DNA of 64,000 nt from Halobacillus sp. Marseille-P3879 (GCF_900240285.1 NZ_OESS01000003.1:744001-808000), one strand, 5' to 3'. Shown: positions 1 to 8,537, counted from the first letter of the stretch. The notes: generated by a model not told the origin, from the letters alone. Numbers and translations: made by a program.

Positions 1-134
1 ATCTAGGCTTTGAGTGGGGAGGAGATTGGGAATCTTTTCAAGATTATCCTCACTTGCAGATGGATTTTGGATTAAGCATTCGTGAATTGCAAAATGGCAA
101 ACGCCCTGAAGCTGAGCCTCCTGAAGAAGAATAA
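1..134 (+). CDS. C-terminal end of an M15-type peptidoglycan peptidase (partial)
   Basis: Only the last 43 codons are inside the window (frame begins at base 3, TAA at 132-134). The visible protein begins with a Gly-Phe-Glu-Trp-Gly-Gly-Asp-Trp run followed by a Pro-His-Leu-Gln motif about ten residues later. This GFxWGGDW...PHxQ arrangement is the zinc-site end of M15C L-alanyl-D-glutamate endopeptidases such as CwlK; the His of PHxQ would be a metal ligand. The tail is acidic and proline-rich. Such enzymes cut peptide stems in the cell wall outside the membrane. The N-terminus, signal peptide and remaining catalytic residues lie outside the window, so the exact subfamily is inferred. Confidence 0.75.
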   Translation, partial: LGFEWGGDWESFQDYPHLQMDFGLSIRELQNGKRPEAEPPEEE

Positions 135-163
135 ATGCCCCGGCCATATAGGCTGGGGCATTT
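133..163. terminator. Stem-loop terminator between convergent genes
   Basis: A 13-bp stem with one G-T pair (133-145 with 151-163) and a five-base loop lies between the peptidase stop and the end of the ketopantoate-reductase-like gene. Flanks are A/T rich but lack a long T run on either side, so it probably serves both genes. Confidence 0.7.
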
Positions 164-168
164 ATTCG

Positions 169-1083
169 TTAACTATTCTCATAAGGTTTGATCATGGCGT
201 GAACAGTCTGGATATAAGGCAGAGAAAGGTTGTGTTCGTCAGCTAATCGAAGTGCCCCTCCGTGTAGATGTTCCACTTCTAAAGTAAGACCTTTGCGGCG
301 GTCCTGGTGCATTGAGGATGTCATGGAGTCATCGAGTTTATTTAAATTGTTAAAAGCGGTTTCCACATCATCGCTCGTCAATTGGATTCGATTGGCATTG
401 GCAAGTGATTTCATTTCATTCAACATCTCTTTAGCAATAAGAAAAGTTTCGGGGTGCTGCCTTATTTCACCAATAGGTAAATTAACCGCTGTCGTAATTC
501 CAGAAAATGAAGTAATAAACATATACTTTTTCCACATGTCTTCGAGAATATTCGGGCTTTGTTTCCCTTTCATATTTGCCTGGCTGCATGCAAGGCTGAG
601 CTCTTCACAAATCTGCTGTTGAGAAGGGTGCAGTGGCCCAAACACTAAATCGTGGAAGGGACTTGTATGGTGCACGTGACCTTTTTCATCCAAAGTAGCG
701 ATAATATAAGCCAATCCTCCAATGACAGCTTCTTCTCCAAGTTCCCTTTGTAATATGGTAAGATGTTCGACTCCATTTAATACTGGTAATACTTTAGCCC
801 CTTTTTGAACGAGCTGTTTCAGCCATGGAAGAGTGCCGGGGAGGTGGTATCCCTTTACAGATAAAAAGACCAGGTCCGCTTCGGAAATCTCATCGGTGCT
901 CTCGGCTACGTGAAGATCGGGAACTTCATAATCTCCATTTTTACTATGTAATACCAGTCCGTGTTCTCTTAATTGTTGAGCACGTCCTTCACGGACTAAA
1001 TTAATTACTTTATGCCCGGCTTCCTGCCAGCGCGCCCCATAGTAAGCCCCTAAAGCTCCTGCCCCTAATACTACAATCCTCAT
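169..1083 (-). CDS. 2-dehydropantoate 2-reductase family protein (PanE/ApbA-like)
   Basis: 304 residues, the normal family length. The N-terminus has the Rossmann motif GAGALG at residues 7-12. Family enzymes reduce ketopantoate to pantoate with NADPH in coenzyme A synthesis. In the C-terminal domain the Trp-Lys-Lys stretch near residue 184 keeps the catalytic lysine, and a Ser (SMTSSMHQD) and Glu (TLEVEH) of the substrate pocket are recognisable. However, the two Asn residues that normally follow the lysine (N180 and N184 of E. coli PanE) appear as Ile and Ser, so this may be a paralogue with another substrate. The start follows a GGAGG ribosome site. It stands alone, facing the upstream peptidase gene and separated from the next minus-strand gene by 19 bases. 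Confidence 0.8.
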   Translation of the reverse strand: MRIVVLGAGALGAYYGARWQEAGHKVINLVREGRAQQLREHGLVLHSKNGDYEVPDLHVAESTDEISEADLVFLSVKGYHLPGTLPWLKQLVQKGAKVLPVLNGVEHLTILQRELGEEAVIGGLAYIIATLDEKGHVHHTSPFHDLVFGPLHPSQQQICEELSLACSQANMKGKQSPNILEDMWKKYMFITSFSGITTAVNLPIGEIRQHPETFLIAKEMLNEMKSLANANRIQLTSDDVETAFNNLNKLDDSMTSSMHQDRRKGLTLEVEHLHGGALRLADEHNLSLPYIQTVHAMIKPYENS

Positions 1084-1102
1084 AGCAAAGCCTCCTTAAT
1101 TT

Positions 1103-1462
1103 TTATACTAATTTGAATTTAGAACTTATTATTTTGTCCAGTTCAATGATACCTTTAATGTACTGATTTAAATAAGACAGCATATCGTTGGAACCTGTTT
1201 TTTTCATTATTTCATAATAATGATCTTCATCATTAAATACGGTCTGCCCAAGTACTAATTCTTCGTCTTCTTCCAGTTCAAATAAATTCAGCATGCCCAT
1301 TGTTCCCTGATTACCCGTCAGTTCATAAGACAAATAAATACTATGGTCTAAGGTGCCGTGGGAGACGAGTATATCTCCTGTTTTCTTTGCCATTTTAAGA
1401 AAGGGCGTAATTTGGTCCTTTTTCACCCTGAAAAAACAGATCACTGTATAAATGGAAGTCAC
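1103..1462 (-). CDS. Small ABM/DUF1428-like protein, copy 1
   Basis: About 119 residues. The layout (a hydrophobic first strand, a helix with MAKKTGDILVSHG, then a VLGQTVFNDEDHYYEIMKK segment) resembles DUF1428 and other dimeric alpha/beta-barrel proteins; the function is unknown. It is a clear relative of the next minus-strand gene: both share an LTGxQGxxGxLNLF block followed by an acidic stretch and a strand-helix pair. The start is uncertain: the listed GTG lies only one base after an AAGGAG site, whereas an in-frame ATT at 1451-1453 has ideal spacing. No cofactor motif is visible. Probably cotranscribed with its paralogue, 38 bases away. Confidence 0.55.
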   Translation of the reverse strand: MTSIYTVICFFRVKKDQITPFLKMAKKTGDILVSHGTLDHSIYLSYELTGNQGTMGMLNLFELEEDEELVLGQTVFNDEDHYYEIMKKTGSNDMLSYLNQYIKGIIELDKIISSKFKLV

Positions 1463-1500
1463 ACTCCTTAATAATAGATACGCCCTTTGAAATCGGCTGC

Positions 1501-1860
1501 CTATGTTTCTGACTCTGCATCTTGAAAAGTAGAGGTAACTACTGAAGTAAAATCCACTACCTCCCGCAGCTGCTCGTAGAGTTGAGTTATTTTGTCATCT
1601 TGCTTCATTTGTTCAATGGCCTCGTGAAAGTGGTCTTTAGACTTATATTCTATTTTTCCTAAAAAGACAACTTCATCATCTTGAGGATCAAATAAATTCA
1701 GAAGCCCTAATGAGCCCTGCTTACCTGTCAATGCATCTTCCTCAAATAGATATGGTGTACAGTCATAGGAGCAGATCGCAGGTTTAAGCTTATTCGTTAT
1801 CTCTATGAAACGACTGGTGTGTTGACGGGGAACTCTAAAAATATACATTGATATGAACAT
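1501..1860 (-). CDS. Small ABM/DUF1428-like protein, copy 2
   Basis: 119 residues from the ATG at 1860, which follows a GAGGTGG ribosome site; an in-frame GTG at 1869 lies inside that site and is unlikely to be used. It shares the LTGKQGSLGLLNLF block and the following (V/L)FLGKI...DHFHEAIE segment with copy 1, so the pair looks like a tandem duplication that has since diverged. Fold expected: ferredoxin-like dimeric barrel of the DUF1428/ABM type. The two copies lie in the same direction with the small membrane protein gene upstream (22 bases away), suggesting one transcript. Function unknown. Confidence 0.6.
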   Translation of the reverse strand: MFISMYIFRVPRQHTSRFIEITNKLKPAICSYDCTPYLFEEDALTGKQGSLGLLNLFDPQDDEVVFLGKIEYKSKDHFHEAIEQMKQDDKITQLYEQLREVVDFTSVVTSTFQDAESET

Positions 1861-1882
1861 TGTCTCCACCTCATCAAAGCTC

Positions 1883-2176
1883 TTATTTTTTTGTCTCTAT
1901 GGCAGCATCAATAAGTAAAACGAGTGACGTAATCGTGTGCATGACCCATCCAACCAGAGGGATGGCGCCAATAAAGCTTGTAATCATACCCAATATGCTT
2001 CCTGCACTAAACCTTGCATCTTTAATTGAGAAAACTAAAGTTATGGTATGCAGGGCAAACATAAAAAGGAGAGGGGTCCATGACATGCTTAGAATAAAGG
2101 TTCCTCCTGCGAAAGGGATAGCAAGCAGCCCTTCACAAATGCCTGAAATCCATTTTAGTAATGTAGTGCGGTTCAT
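1883..2176 (-). CDS. Small integral membrane protein, unknown
   Basis: 97 residues with three or four hydrophobic segments (about 10-28, 32-50, 58-75 and 78-92) and few charges apart from a KDAR turn near the middle and a lysine-rich end. I do not recognise the family. It starts at ATG 2176 with an AAGGAG site about 11 bases upstream and precedes the two ABM-like genes on the same strand, so it is probably first in a three-gene unit. Nothing in the sequence gives a substrate or partner. Confidence 0.6.
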   Translation of the reverse strand: MNRTTLLKWISGICEGLLAIPFAGGTFILSMSWTPLLFMFALHTITLVFSIKDARFSAGSILGMITSFIGAIPLVGWVMHTITSLVLLIDAAIETKK

Positions 2177-2272
2177 ATTCGAATCGAGCTCCTTTGCAGT
2201 TATCCAACTTCTTTACTAGTTGTTTACTTCGACACGTTATCGCTAAAACCCTTTTCATTCTACAATAAAGAA

Positions 2273-2302
2273 AAGACTAACCTAAACAATCAGGTTAGTC
2301 TT
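2273..2302 (-). terminator. Rho-independent terminator of mreBH
   Basis: Ten-base perfect stem AAGACTAACC/GGTTAGTCTT with a ten-base loop, followed on the minus strand by a T-rich tract. It sits 53 bases beyond the mreBH stop codon. Confidence 0.85.
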
Positions 2303-2354
2303 ACTCAATTGAATCGTATTAGATTTCAGTGTTTTTGTCTACTTATTCACTCGT

Positions 2355-3362
2355 TTACTTTGCAGCTTTTTCCAACTTCTGAATCATCTTAAGGGAGCGG
2401 CCGGTACCTATGGCGACAGATTCCAGCGGGCTTGGAGCCATGTGAACAGGCACGTAGATTTCTTCAGAAAGCCAATCCTGCATACCTTTAAGCAGTGCTC
2501 CGCCTCCTGTTAAAATCACACCGTGATCGACAATATCTCCACTTAATTCAGGCGGGCAGTCTTCAAGAGTAGCACGAATGGTTTCGAGAAGCTGTTCAAG
2601 TGATTCTTTTAAGGCAGACTGAATTTCAGGTGAAGTCAATTCAATGGTCTTAGGCAGTCCAGTAACCATGTCTCTTCCGCGTACTTCCATTTTTTCTTCT
2701 GGATGGTCTACGAGGGCGTATCCAATCTCCATTTTAATTTGTTCTGCCGTTCTCTCTCCAATTAAAATGTTATAGGCTTTACGCACGTACTGAATAATCT
2801 CTTCATCCATTACGTCCCCGCCCATGCGAATAGAGCGGCAGGAGACAACACCGCCAAAGGAAATGATGGCTACTTCGCTAGTTCCGCCTCCGATATCAAC
2901 GATAACATTGGCTACGGGTTCATCTACAGGAAGGTCTGCACCTATGGCTGCTGCGATAGGCTCTTCGATCAAATGCACCTGTTTGGCACCATAGCTTTTT
3001 ACTGCATTATGGATGGCCCTGCGTTCTACCGAAGTAGAACCTGAAGGAGTGCAAATGACAACCGTAGGTTTACGCATAGACACCCCGGATTTACGGCTTA
3101 CTTTCTTCATAAGTTCTTTAAGCATTTGCGCCGTCATATCATAATCAGCAATTACTCCATCCCGGAGCGGGCGTACCGGAATAATATTTCTCGGGGTCTT
3201 TCCTACCATTTCTTTCGCTTCTTTTCCAACGGCCACTACACTTTTAGTCTCAGTATTATAAGCAACAACGGACGGTTCGTTTAATAAAATCCCTTTAGTC
3301 TTCGAATAAATAAGGATATTAGCTGTACCTAAATCAATTCCTATTTCTGCAGTTGATAACAT
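2355..3362 (-). CDS. mreBH: Actin-like cell shape protein MreBH
   Basis: 335 residues, the same length as B. subtilis MreBH, and very similar in recalled sequence ([12 protein letters not shown] at the N-terminus, [19 protein letters not shown] in the second phosphate motif, [11 protein letters not shown] near residue 285). MreB-family proteins polymerise under the membrane and guide wall synthesis; MreBH in Bacillus directs the hydrolase LytE. The gene is alone rather than beside mreC/mreD, which favours MreBH or Mbl over MreB; the [12 protein letters not shown] stretch and length favour MreBH. Start: ATG with GGAGGT upstream. A terminator follows. Regulation in Bacillus involves sigma-I; I could not identify that promoter with confidence here. 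Confidence 0.88.
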   Translation of the reverse strand: MLSTAEIGIDLGTANILIYSKTKGILLNEPSVVAYNTETKSVVAVGKEAKEMVGKTPRNIIPVRPLRDGVIADYDMTAQMLKELMKKVSRKSGVSMRKPTVVICTPSGSTSVERRAIHNAVKSYGAKQVHLIEEPIAAAIGADLPVDEPVANVIVDIGGGTSEVAIISFGGVVSCRSIRMGGDVMDEEIIQYVRKAYNILIGERTAEQIKMEIGYALVDHPEEKMEVRGRDMVTGLPKTIELTSPEIQSALKESLEQLLETIRATLEDCPPELSGDIVDHGVILTGGGALLKGMQDWLSEEIYVPVHMAPSPLESVAIGTGRSLKMIQKLEKAAK

Positions 3363-3528
3363 GTAAGTCGTACCTCCAAAGATGACAGATTCTTATACAT
3401 CTTTCTATCATACTACTTATTTTCTGGGGGTTATAGCAAGAGGAATTTTATGGGCTTTCCTGCGGGTAGTCGATAAGCCTTACTGATGTGTATAATGGTT
3501 ATAATCAGGTCATTAAGGAGTTTTCTGA

Positions 3529-4275
3529 ATGAACAGGTATTTAACACACCAGGAAATAATCGATAAATCGAATAGAATAAATGAATCTTATGAACTAGAT
3601 TCTGAAGTGTTTGAGACGATCGTAGATGATTTGCTTAATAGTGAAGCAGATACTGAAGAAGTGATTCTCGATGGATTTCAACGGCTGCTGGCCGAAATTA
3701 ACCATGAGATCGGACGCATGGAAGACCATGTGTCTATGACGCCCAGCTGCTTTAAAGGCTGTGCCTTCTGCTGCTATTTTCCCATCATCATCAGTAAAAT
3801 GGAAGCAAAAATGCTGTTTCGCTCCATTGAGTCCTTTCCCGACGAACGTAAAGAACGTATTTATGATCATTGGGCTGACTATTATTCTACCCAATCCGGA
3901 AAACTAAATAAAGCTTTGAAAATGGATCACACCGAGGAATCAATTAAATTTGATTACAAACGGTTAAATCTTCCATGTCCTATGCTGGATCCCAAAACGC
4001 AAGCCTGCATGGCTTATGAAGTCAGACCCGTTCCGTGCCGGACTTATTTAAATTATGCCGACCCCAATGTTTGCGCGGAGAATCATTTACCAAAAGAACC
4101 ATTCAGCTATGAATTTCTTTATAATCATTACTTTGGTGCACTAAATGAGCTCATTCAGTTTTTATATGAAAATGGAGAAGAATTATTTGTAGATTACCCG
4201 TCCGATGCCTGGAGTTATGATTTCCTGCCGGCTTGGGTACAAAAGTGGAGAGAGGGGACGTTGGATGAATTATAA
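3529..4275 (+). CDS. YkgJ-family cysteine cluster protein
   Basis: 248 residues. A CFKGCAFCC motif lies at about residues 79-87, with more cysteines in the LPCPML, ACMAYEVRPVPCRTYL and DPNVC segments. This spacing is that of YkgJ (UPF0153) proteins, which are thought to bind zinc or an iron-sulfur cluster; the biochemical role is not settled. The N-terminal 70 residues are helical and acidic. The gene overlaps the following MOSC gene by 11 bases, so the two are translationally linked, and together with the DUF1992 and SRAP genes downstream they form a probable operon. Confidence 0.8.
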   Translation: MNRYLTHQEIIDKSNRINESYELDSEVFETIVDDLLNSEADTEEVILDGFQRLLAEINHEIGRMEDHVSMTPSCFKGCAFCCYFPIIISKMEAKMLFRSIESFPDERKERIYDHWADYYSTQSGKLNKALKMDHTEESIKFDYKRLNLPCPMLDPKTQACMAYEVRPVPCRTYLNYADPNVCAENHLPKEPFSYEFLYNHYFGALNELIQFLYENGEELFVDYPSDAWSYDFLPAWVQKWREGTLDEL

Positions 4276-4906
4276 GCTGCTATCTTTAAATGTTGGGAAA
4301 CCGGAAGTGTATGAAACGGATAAGGGGGAGTTGGAAAGCGCTTATCGAAAAAAATCGGTTAGTGGACCTGTTTATTTAAGCAGGCTGAATTTTCAAGGGG
4401 ATGAACAAGCGGATAAGAAAAATCACGGGGGGATCGATCAAGCTGTGTGTCTCTATCCTGCACGACATTATCGTTACTTCGAGGAAGTTTATGGACGTTC
4501 TTTTTCATTCCCTTCATTCGGAGAAAACATTACAGTGGAAGGAATCGATGAACAGACAACCAATATAGGCGATATATTTTCAATTGGCCAAGCAGAAGTT
4601 CAAGTGACAAAGCCCCGTAAACCTTGTTACATCATTGCCAGAACCCATAGTATTGATGATTTTCCTAAGCGCGTGCAGAAAACCGGTTTTACAGGTTTTT
4701 ATTTGAGAGTAGTGAAAGAAGGCTTCGTACAAGCGGGGGATGGGATGGTTCTTACAAAGAGGGATCCACATGGAGTTACAGTAGCGGATGTAAATGACGT
4801 AAAGTATAACCATCCTCATGACCAGGAAAAGATAAAGCGGATCCTTCAAGTAGAGGCTTTTGCAGAAGAAGACCGATTATCTTTAGAGCGTCGCTTATCT
4901 AAATAA
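4265..4906 (+). CDS. MOSC domain protein (YiiM/YflK-like)
   Basis: 213 residues from ATG 4265, chosen because a GAGAGGGGA ribosome site lies just before it and an earlier in-frame start would add 20 unrelated residues. The MOSC core is clear: KNHGGIDQAVCLYP, SFGENITVEG, and the PRKPCYIIA segment containing the conserved cysteine. MOSC proteins bind molybdenum cofactor or handle sulfur; the YiiM group gives resistance to N-hydroxylated base analogues in E. coli by reducing them. That activity is inferred from family membership only. The start lies inside the end of the YkgJ-like gene. Confidence 0.85.
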   Translation: MNYKLLSLNVGKPEVYETDKGELESAYRKKSVSGPVYLSRLNFQGDEQADKKNHGGIDQAVCLYPARHYRYFEEVYGRSFSFPSFGENITVEGIDEQTTNIGDIFSIGQAEVQVTKPRKPCYIIARTHSIDDFPKRVQKTGFTGFYLRVVKEGFVQAGDGMVLTKRDPHGVTVADVNDVKYNHPHDQEKIKRILQVEAFAEEDRLSLERRLSK

Positions 4907-4921
4907 AAGGAGATGAGGCCG

Positions 4922-5287
4922 GTGGATTTCGGTCATTTAACTGAAGAGAAGATCAAGCAATCGATTAAACAGGGAGATTTCGATAACCTTCCGGGAAAAG
5001 GAAAGCCGCTTCCGAAAGATGAACTATCTTACGTACCTGATGAGTTGCGAAACAGCTATCGTATTTTAAAAAATGCGAATATGCTACCTGAAGAGATGCA
5101 GCTTAAGAAAGAGATTATTCAGCTCGAAGAATTGATCGAAGAGAAAGGGGATGCCTCCTTAGATGAGAAACAACAACTAACGGAAAAAAAGATTAGGTTT
5201 AACGTGCTGATGGAAAAAAGGAAAATGCAGAGCAGCCCGGCTTTTAAACGGTACAGTAGTAAGGTTCACAGAAAATTGGGATGGTAG
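4922..5287 (+). CDS. DUF1992 (DnaJC28-like conserved domain) protein
   Basis: 121 residues. GTG 4922 is preferred: the AAAGGAG site ends nine bases upstream, while the in-frame ATG at 4913 touches that site directly. The sequence carries the FDNLPGKGKPL motif typical of the DUF1992 domain (PF09350), followed by a YVPDELRNSYRILKNANMLPEE segment and a charged helical tail. The domain occurs in DnaJ homologue subfamily C member 28 but has no J domain here. Function is unknown. It begins 15 bases after the MOSC gene and 28 bases before the SRAP gene, consistent with one transcript. Confidence 0.75.
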   Translation: MDFGHLTEEKIKQSIKQGDFDNLPGKGKPLPKDELSYVPDELRNSYRILKNANMLPEEMQLKKEIIQLEELIEEKGDASLDEKQQLTEKKIRFNVLMEKRKMQSSPAFKRYSSKVHRKLGW

Positions 5288-5315
5288 ATTTTTTAGAAGG
5301 GGAGGGCGTGGAACG

Positions 5316-5981
5316 ATGTGTGGAAGGTATACATTGACGGCACCTGAAGAGGAAATCATGAAGCAGTTTAATTTAAAAATGCCTATTCCTGATTACACTC
5401 CAAGATATAATATAGCTCCCGGACAAAAAGTATTAGCTGTGATTGATAATGGAGAACAGCGGCGGGGTGGTTATATGTATTGGGGACTTGTCCCTTCCTG
5501 GGCAAAAGACCCTAAAATAGGCTATAAGATGATAAATGCCCGAAGCGAAACTGCCCATGAAAAACCAAGTTTCAAAAAACTAATGACGGCGAAAAGATGC
5601 TTAGTCATTGCAGACAGCTTTTATGAATGGAAGAGAGACGGTAAAGAAAAGATTCCCTTTCGGATTAAGTCAAAAAACCGTAAATTGGTTGCATTTGCCG
5701 GCTTGTGGGATCAGTGGAGGACTGAAGAAGAAGAACGCTTTACATGTACAATTTTAACGAAAGCCGCTGACGATTTTATGGAAAGCATCCATCACCGCAT
5801 GCCCGTGATTCTGCCAAAAGATCAGCAGGAAGAATGGATTAAACCAGTTAAATGGCAGCCGGAGGCCGCTGCACAATTTATAGAGAGTTGCGGAACGGAA
5901 GAACTTGAAGCAGACCAGGTGAGCACTTTTGTTAACTCTGCGAACAACGAAGGTCCTCAGTGCATTGAGTCTCTTACGTAA
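5316..5981 (+). CDS. SOS response-associated peptidase (SRAP/YedK/HMCES family)
   Basis: 221 residues beginning Met-Cys-Gly-Arg-Tyr; after removal of Met, Cys2 is the catalytic residue that forms a thiazolidine crosslink with abasic sites in single-stranded DNA. Further family landmarks are PRYNIAPGQ, WGLVPSWAKDP, NARSET (active-site Asn/Glu region), DSFYEWKRDG and the HHRMPVIL segment with its catalytic His. The protein shields abasic sites during replication. Start ATG follows a long AGGGGAGGG run. It is the last gene of the YkgJ-MOSC-DUF1992 series. I saw no LexA box near it. Confidence 0.9.
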   Translation: MCGRYTLTAPEEEIMKQFNLKMPIPDYTPRYNIAPGQKVLAVIDNGEQRRGGYMYWGLVPSWAKDPKIGYKMINARSETAHEKPSFKKLMTAKRCLVIADSFYEWKRDGKEKIPFRIKSKNRKLVAFAGLWDQWRTEEEERFTCTILTKAADDFMESIHHRMPVILPKDQQEEWIKPVKWQPEAAAQFIESCGTEELEADQVSTFVNSANNEGPQCIESLT

Positions 5982-6054
5982 AAGATAAGCCGGTTTCTTC
6001 CCGGGCGGTGGACAGTTCAGCCGTCTTTTTTTACTTCTATATAGAAAAATAAAA

Positions 6055-6092
6055 ATAACGCCCATCGGCTAAACAAGACCGACGGGCGTTAT
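6055..6092 (-). terminator. Terminator of the alanine symporter gene
   Basis: A 14-bp stem with one G-T pair (6055-6068 with 6079-6092); on the minus strand it is followed by a T-rich run. It lies directly after the symporter stop. Confidence 0.85.
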
Positions 6093-6095
6093 GTG

Positions 6096-7475
6096 TTATT
6101 GACTATTGTAACGTGCGCGTTTTTCTTCTTCTTTTTCTTGTTTAGCAACCTTTAGGAATTTGTTCGTTTCAGCCGCTACAACTCCGGATAATAGTAGAAG
6201 TCCGATTAAGTTTGGAAAGGCCATTAAGCCATTCATAACGTCTGCAAACAACCATACTGTGTCAAGCTGTGCTACCGCGCCCACAAGTACAAATAATACG
6301 AAAATGATCTTGTAAAAGGGGATGCCGCGGTCTCCTGTTAGATAACCAAAGCATTTCTCGCCGTAATAGGACCACCCTACAATGGTGGAGAAGGCGAAGA
6401 AAATTACGCCGAATGTAACAATATACATCCCAATATCTCCTAAGAAAACCTGGAAAGCGCTCGTCGTTAAATCTGCTCCGTCTCCTGCATAATCTGTACC
6501 AAACGCCATAACGATCGTTAAACCTGTCATTGTACAAACTAAAATAGTATCGATAAATACCTGGGTCATAGACACTAATGCCTGACGGCCGGGATAATCT
6601 GTCCGGGCAGCTGCAGCCGCAATTGGAGCTGAACCCAGCCCTGCCTCATTGGAAAATACACCACGGGCTACCCCGTATCGAATAACGGTACCAAGAAGAC
6701 CTCCTCCAACAGCATTAGCAGAAAAGGCATCAGAAAAGATAGTTCCAAACGCGGTTCCAACTAAGTCAAAATTTAAGAAAATAATAATAAGTGCGCCAAG
6801 CACATAAAAGATAGCCATGATAGGTACAAAAAACGCCGTAACTCTTCCGATTCCTTTAATTCCACCTATAATAACGAGGGCGGCGAAAACCGTCAGAAGC
6901 ACGCCTGTTACCCATGGATTGATGTTAAATGTTGAATCCATAACATCCGATACTGTATTGGACTGAACCATGTTACCAATACCAAAGGCTGCACACGCTC
7001 CAAATAGTGCAAACAGTACACCCAGCCATTTTTGTTTAAGACCTTTCTCTAAGTAGTACATGGGACCGCCCGACATTTTTCCGTTTTTGTCTGTTACACG
7101 GTACTTAACTGCTAAAATTGCTTCAGCATATTTAGTGGCCATTCCAAACACAGCAGTAATCCACATCCAGAACACTGCACCGGGACCACCGAGAACGACT
7201 GCGGTTGCAACCCCGGCAATGTTCCCTGTACCAATTGTTGCAGCCAGGGCCGTGGTTAACGCCTGATAATGTGAAATGTCTCCTTCTTCATTCTTTTGCT
7301 CTTTGCCTGGTTTGAAAGCCAGCCTGAGTGCATAAGGTAAAGTTTTAAATTGAAGAAATCCAAGTCGGAGGGTTAAATAAATCCCTGTACCCACTAAAAG
7401 AATCAGCAGTACAGGCCCCCAGACAAACCCGCTTGCAGCTTCTAAAAAGCTGTGAATTGCACCTAACTGTCCCAT
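6096..7475 (-). CDS. Sodium:alanine symporter family protein (AGCS; AlsT/GlnT-like)
   Basis: 459 residues with about eleven membrane segments. The AGCS hallmarks are present: GTGNIAGVATAVVLGGPGA near residue 96, GGPMYYLEKGL, and the NEAGLGSAPIAAAAARTD segment near 275. These proteins import alanine, glycine or glutamine with sodium ions, which suits a sodium-rich habitat. The C-terminus is charged (KQEKEEEKRARY). The gene is monocistronic, with its own terminator and a 230-base upstream gap. The substrate cannot be decided from sequence; B. subtilis AlsT handles glutamine and alanine. Confidence 0.88.
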   Translation of the reverse strand: MGQLGAIHSFLEAASGFVWGPVLLILLVGTGIYLTLRLGFLQFKTLPYALRLAFKPGKEQKNEEGDISHYQALTTALAATIGTGNIAGVATAVVLGGPGAVFWMWITAVFGMATKYAEAILAVKYRVTDKNGKMSGGPMYYLEKGLKQKWLGVLFALFGACAAFGIGNMVQSNTVSDVMDSTFNINPWVTGVLLTVFAALVIIGGIKGIGRVTAFFVPIMAIFYVLGALIIIFLNFDLVGTAFGTIFSDAFSANAVGGGLLGTVIRYGVARGVFSNEAGLGSAPIAAAAARTDYPGRQALVSMTQVFIDTILVCTMTGLTIVMAFGTDYAGDGADLTTSAFQVFLGDIGMYIVTFGVIFFAFSTIVGWSYYGEKCFGYLTGDRGIPFYKIIFVLFVLVGAVAQLDTVWLFADVMNGLMAFPNLIGLLLLSGVVAAETNKFLKVAKQEKEEEKRARYNSQ

Positions 7476-7663
7476 CTTAATCCCCCTTTTTTCATAGTTA
7501 TAAAAGCATGTATATATAAAATATTCCGAAAATTCACGTAAAATGTCAAGTTAAATTCCAAATGTTACTACAAATAATTGGTTTAAAGGAAAAAGATTTA
7601 GGATAATCAATATTATAATGCTGACGATAGGTCAGAAATGGTCAATAAGTTTGTTTTCGTTCA

Positions 7664-7672
7664 TGATATAAT
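7664..7672 (+). promoter_or_regulatory. Extended -10 promoter for the yfkJ-yfkI-yfkH unit
   Basis: TG-A-TATAAT, an extended -10 element, lies 38 bases before the phosphatase start. No good -35 hexamer is seen, which is usual for extended -10 promoters. Confidence 0.5.
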
Positions 7673-7710
7673 GGAGTGAAAGGATTTAGGAATGATGGGG
7701 GAAGATAAAG

Positions 7711-8187
7711 ATGATTAAAGTTCTTTTCGTATGTCTCGGAAATATTTGCCGTTCGCCTATGGCAGAAGCTGTACTTAGAAAGCTTTTAACAAATGAAGGG
7801 CTTGAAGATAAAGTTATTGTTGATTCAGCAGGAATTGGCCATTGGCACATAGGCAAAGTCCCTCACGCGGGGACTCGAAATATACTGGATACAAATCAAA
7901 TTGCTTATGATGGTATGACTGCCCGGCAGGTCGAGAATTCTGACTGGGACCGCTTTGATTACATTATTGCCATGGACCAGCAGAATATGGCTGACTTAAA
8001 TGGGATTCGTGAGAAAAATGATGTGGAGATTAAGTTGTTTATGGATTTTGTCAATGAAGAAAGTGCAAAAGACGTACCTGATCCCTATTTTACGGGGAAT
8101 TTTGATTATGTTTATGAGTTAATTTATACCGGCTGTAAAAACCTATTAGAGGAAATAAAACAAACCAAACTTAAGGAGGAATTATAA
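7711..8187 (+). CDS. yfkJ: Low-molecular-weight protein-tyrosine phosphatase (YfkJ-like)
   Basis: 158 residues. The P-loop CLGNICRS is at residues 8-15 (catalytic Cys8, Arg14) and the general acid lies in VPDPYF near residue 128. The enzyme dephosphorylates protein tyrosines in the cytoplasm. In B. subtilis yfkJ is followed by yfkI and yfkH, exactly the order here, which supports the name. Its stop overlaps the next start by one base, and an AAGGAGGA site for the next gene lies in its last codons. The B. subtilis operon is stress-inducible; no sigma-B promoter was found here. Confidence 0.88.
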   Translation: MIKVLFVCLGNICRSPMAEAVLRKLLTNEGLEDKVIVDSAGIGHWHIGKVPHAGTRNILDTNQIAYDGMTARQVENSDWDRFDYIIAMDQQNMADLNGIREKNDVEIKLFMDFVNEESAKDVPDPYFTGNFDYVYELIYTGCKNLLEEIKQTKLKEEL

Positions 8188-8516
8188 TGGCGGAGAATAA
8201 ATTGTTGAAAGGTATTGTGGCAGGAGCACTTATAGGAGGAGCCGTTATGCTGTGTGATAAGAATACCCGACGCTACGTAACCGGCAAATCTAAAAATGCA
8301 GCCGTCTGCTGTCGAAGTTATATCGACCAGCCTTCAGAAGCTATTCATGAGATAAGAGTGAGTTATGAATCATTTTCTAATAAATTGAATAATGGAATTG
8401 ATAATTTATTGGTACTTCTAAAGAAGACTGAGGAAGCATTAACTAAGATAGGGGAGCTGGACGAGAAAGTGAATAATAAACTGGAATCAGTAGACAATTC
8501 TAAAGAAGCCTCATAA
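8187..8516 (+). CDS. yfkI: YfkI-like small membrane-anchored protein
   Basis: 109 residues. A short N-terminal hydrophobic stretch rich in Gly and Ala (GIVAGALIGGAVML) is followed by a basic segment with two adjacent cysteines (AVCCRSY) and then an amphipathic, probably coiled helix (about 60-105). This resembles YtxH-type proteins. The assignment to YfkI rests mainly on position between yfkJ and yfkH. It overlaps yfkJ by one base and lies 21 bases before yfkH. Function unknown; the layout suggests anchoring at the membrane next to YfkH. Confidence 0.65.
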   Translation: MAENKLLKGIVAGALIGGAVMLCDKNTRRYVTGKSKNAAVCCRSYIDQPSEAIHEIRVSYESFSNKLNNGIDNLLVLLKKTEEALTKIGELDEKVNNKLESVDNSKEAS

Positions 8517-8537
8517 ACCTCACAAAGGGGGGAGAAC

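Noticed and set aside
230-622. Plus-strand ORF of 130 codons opposite the PanE-like gene
   Set aside because: It lies wholly within a well-supported minus-strand gene and its product has no recognisable domain; it is a frame shadow.
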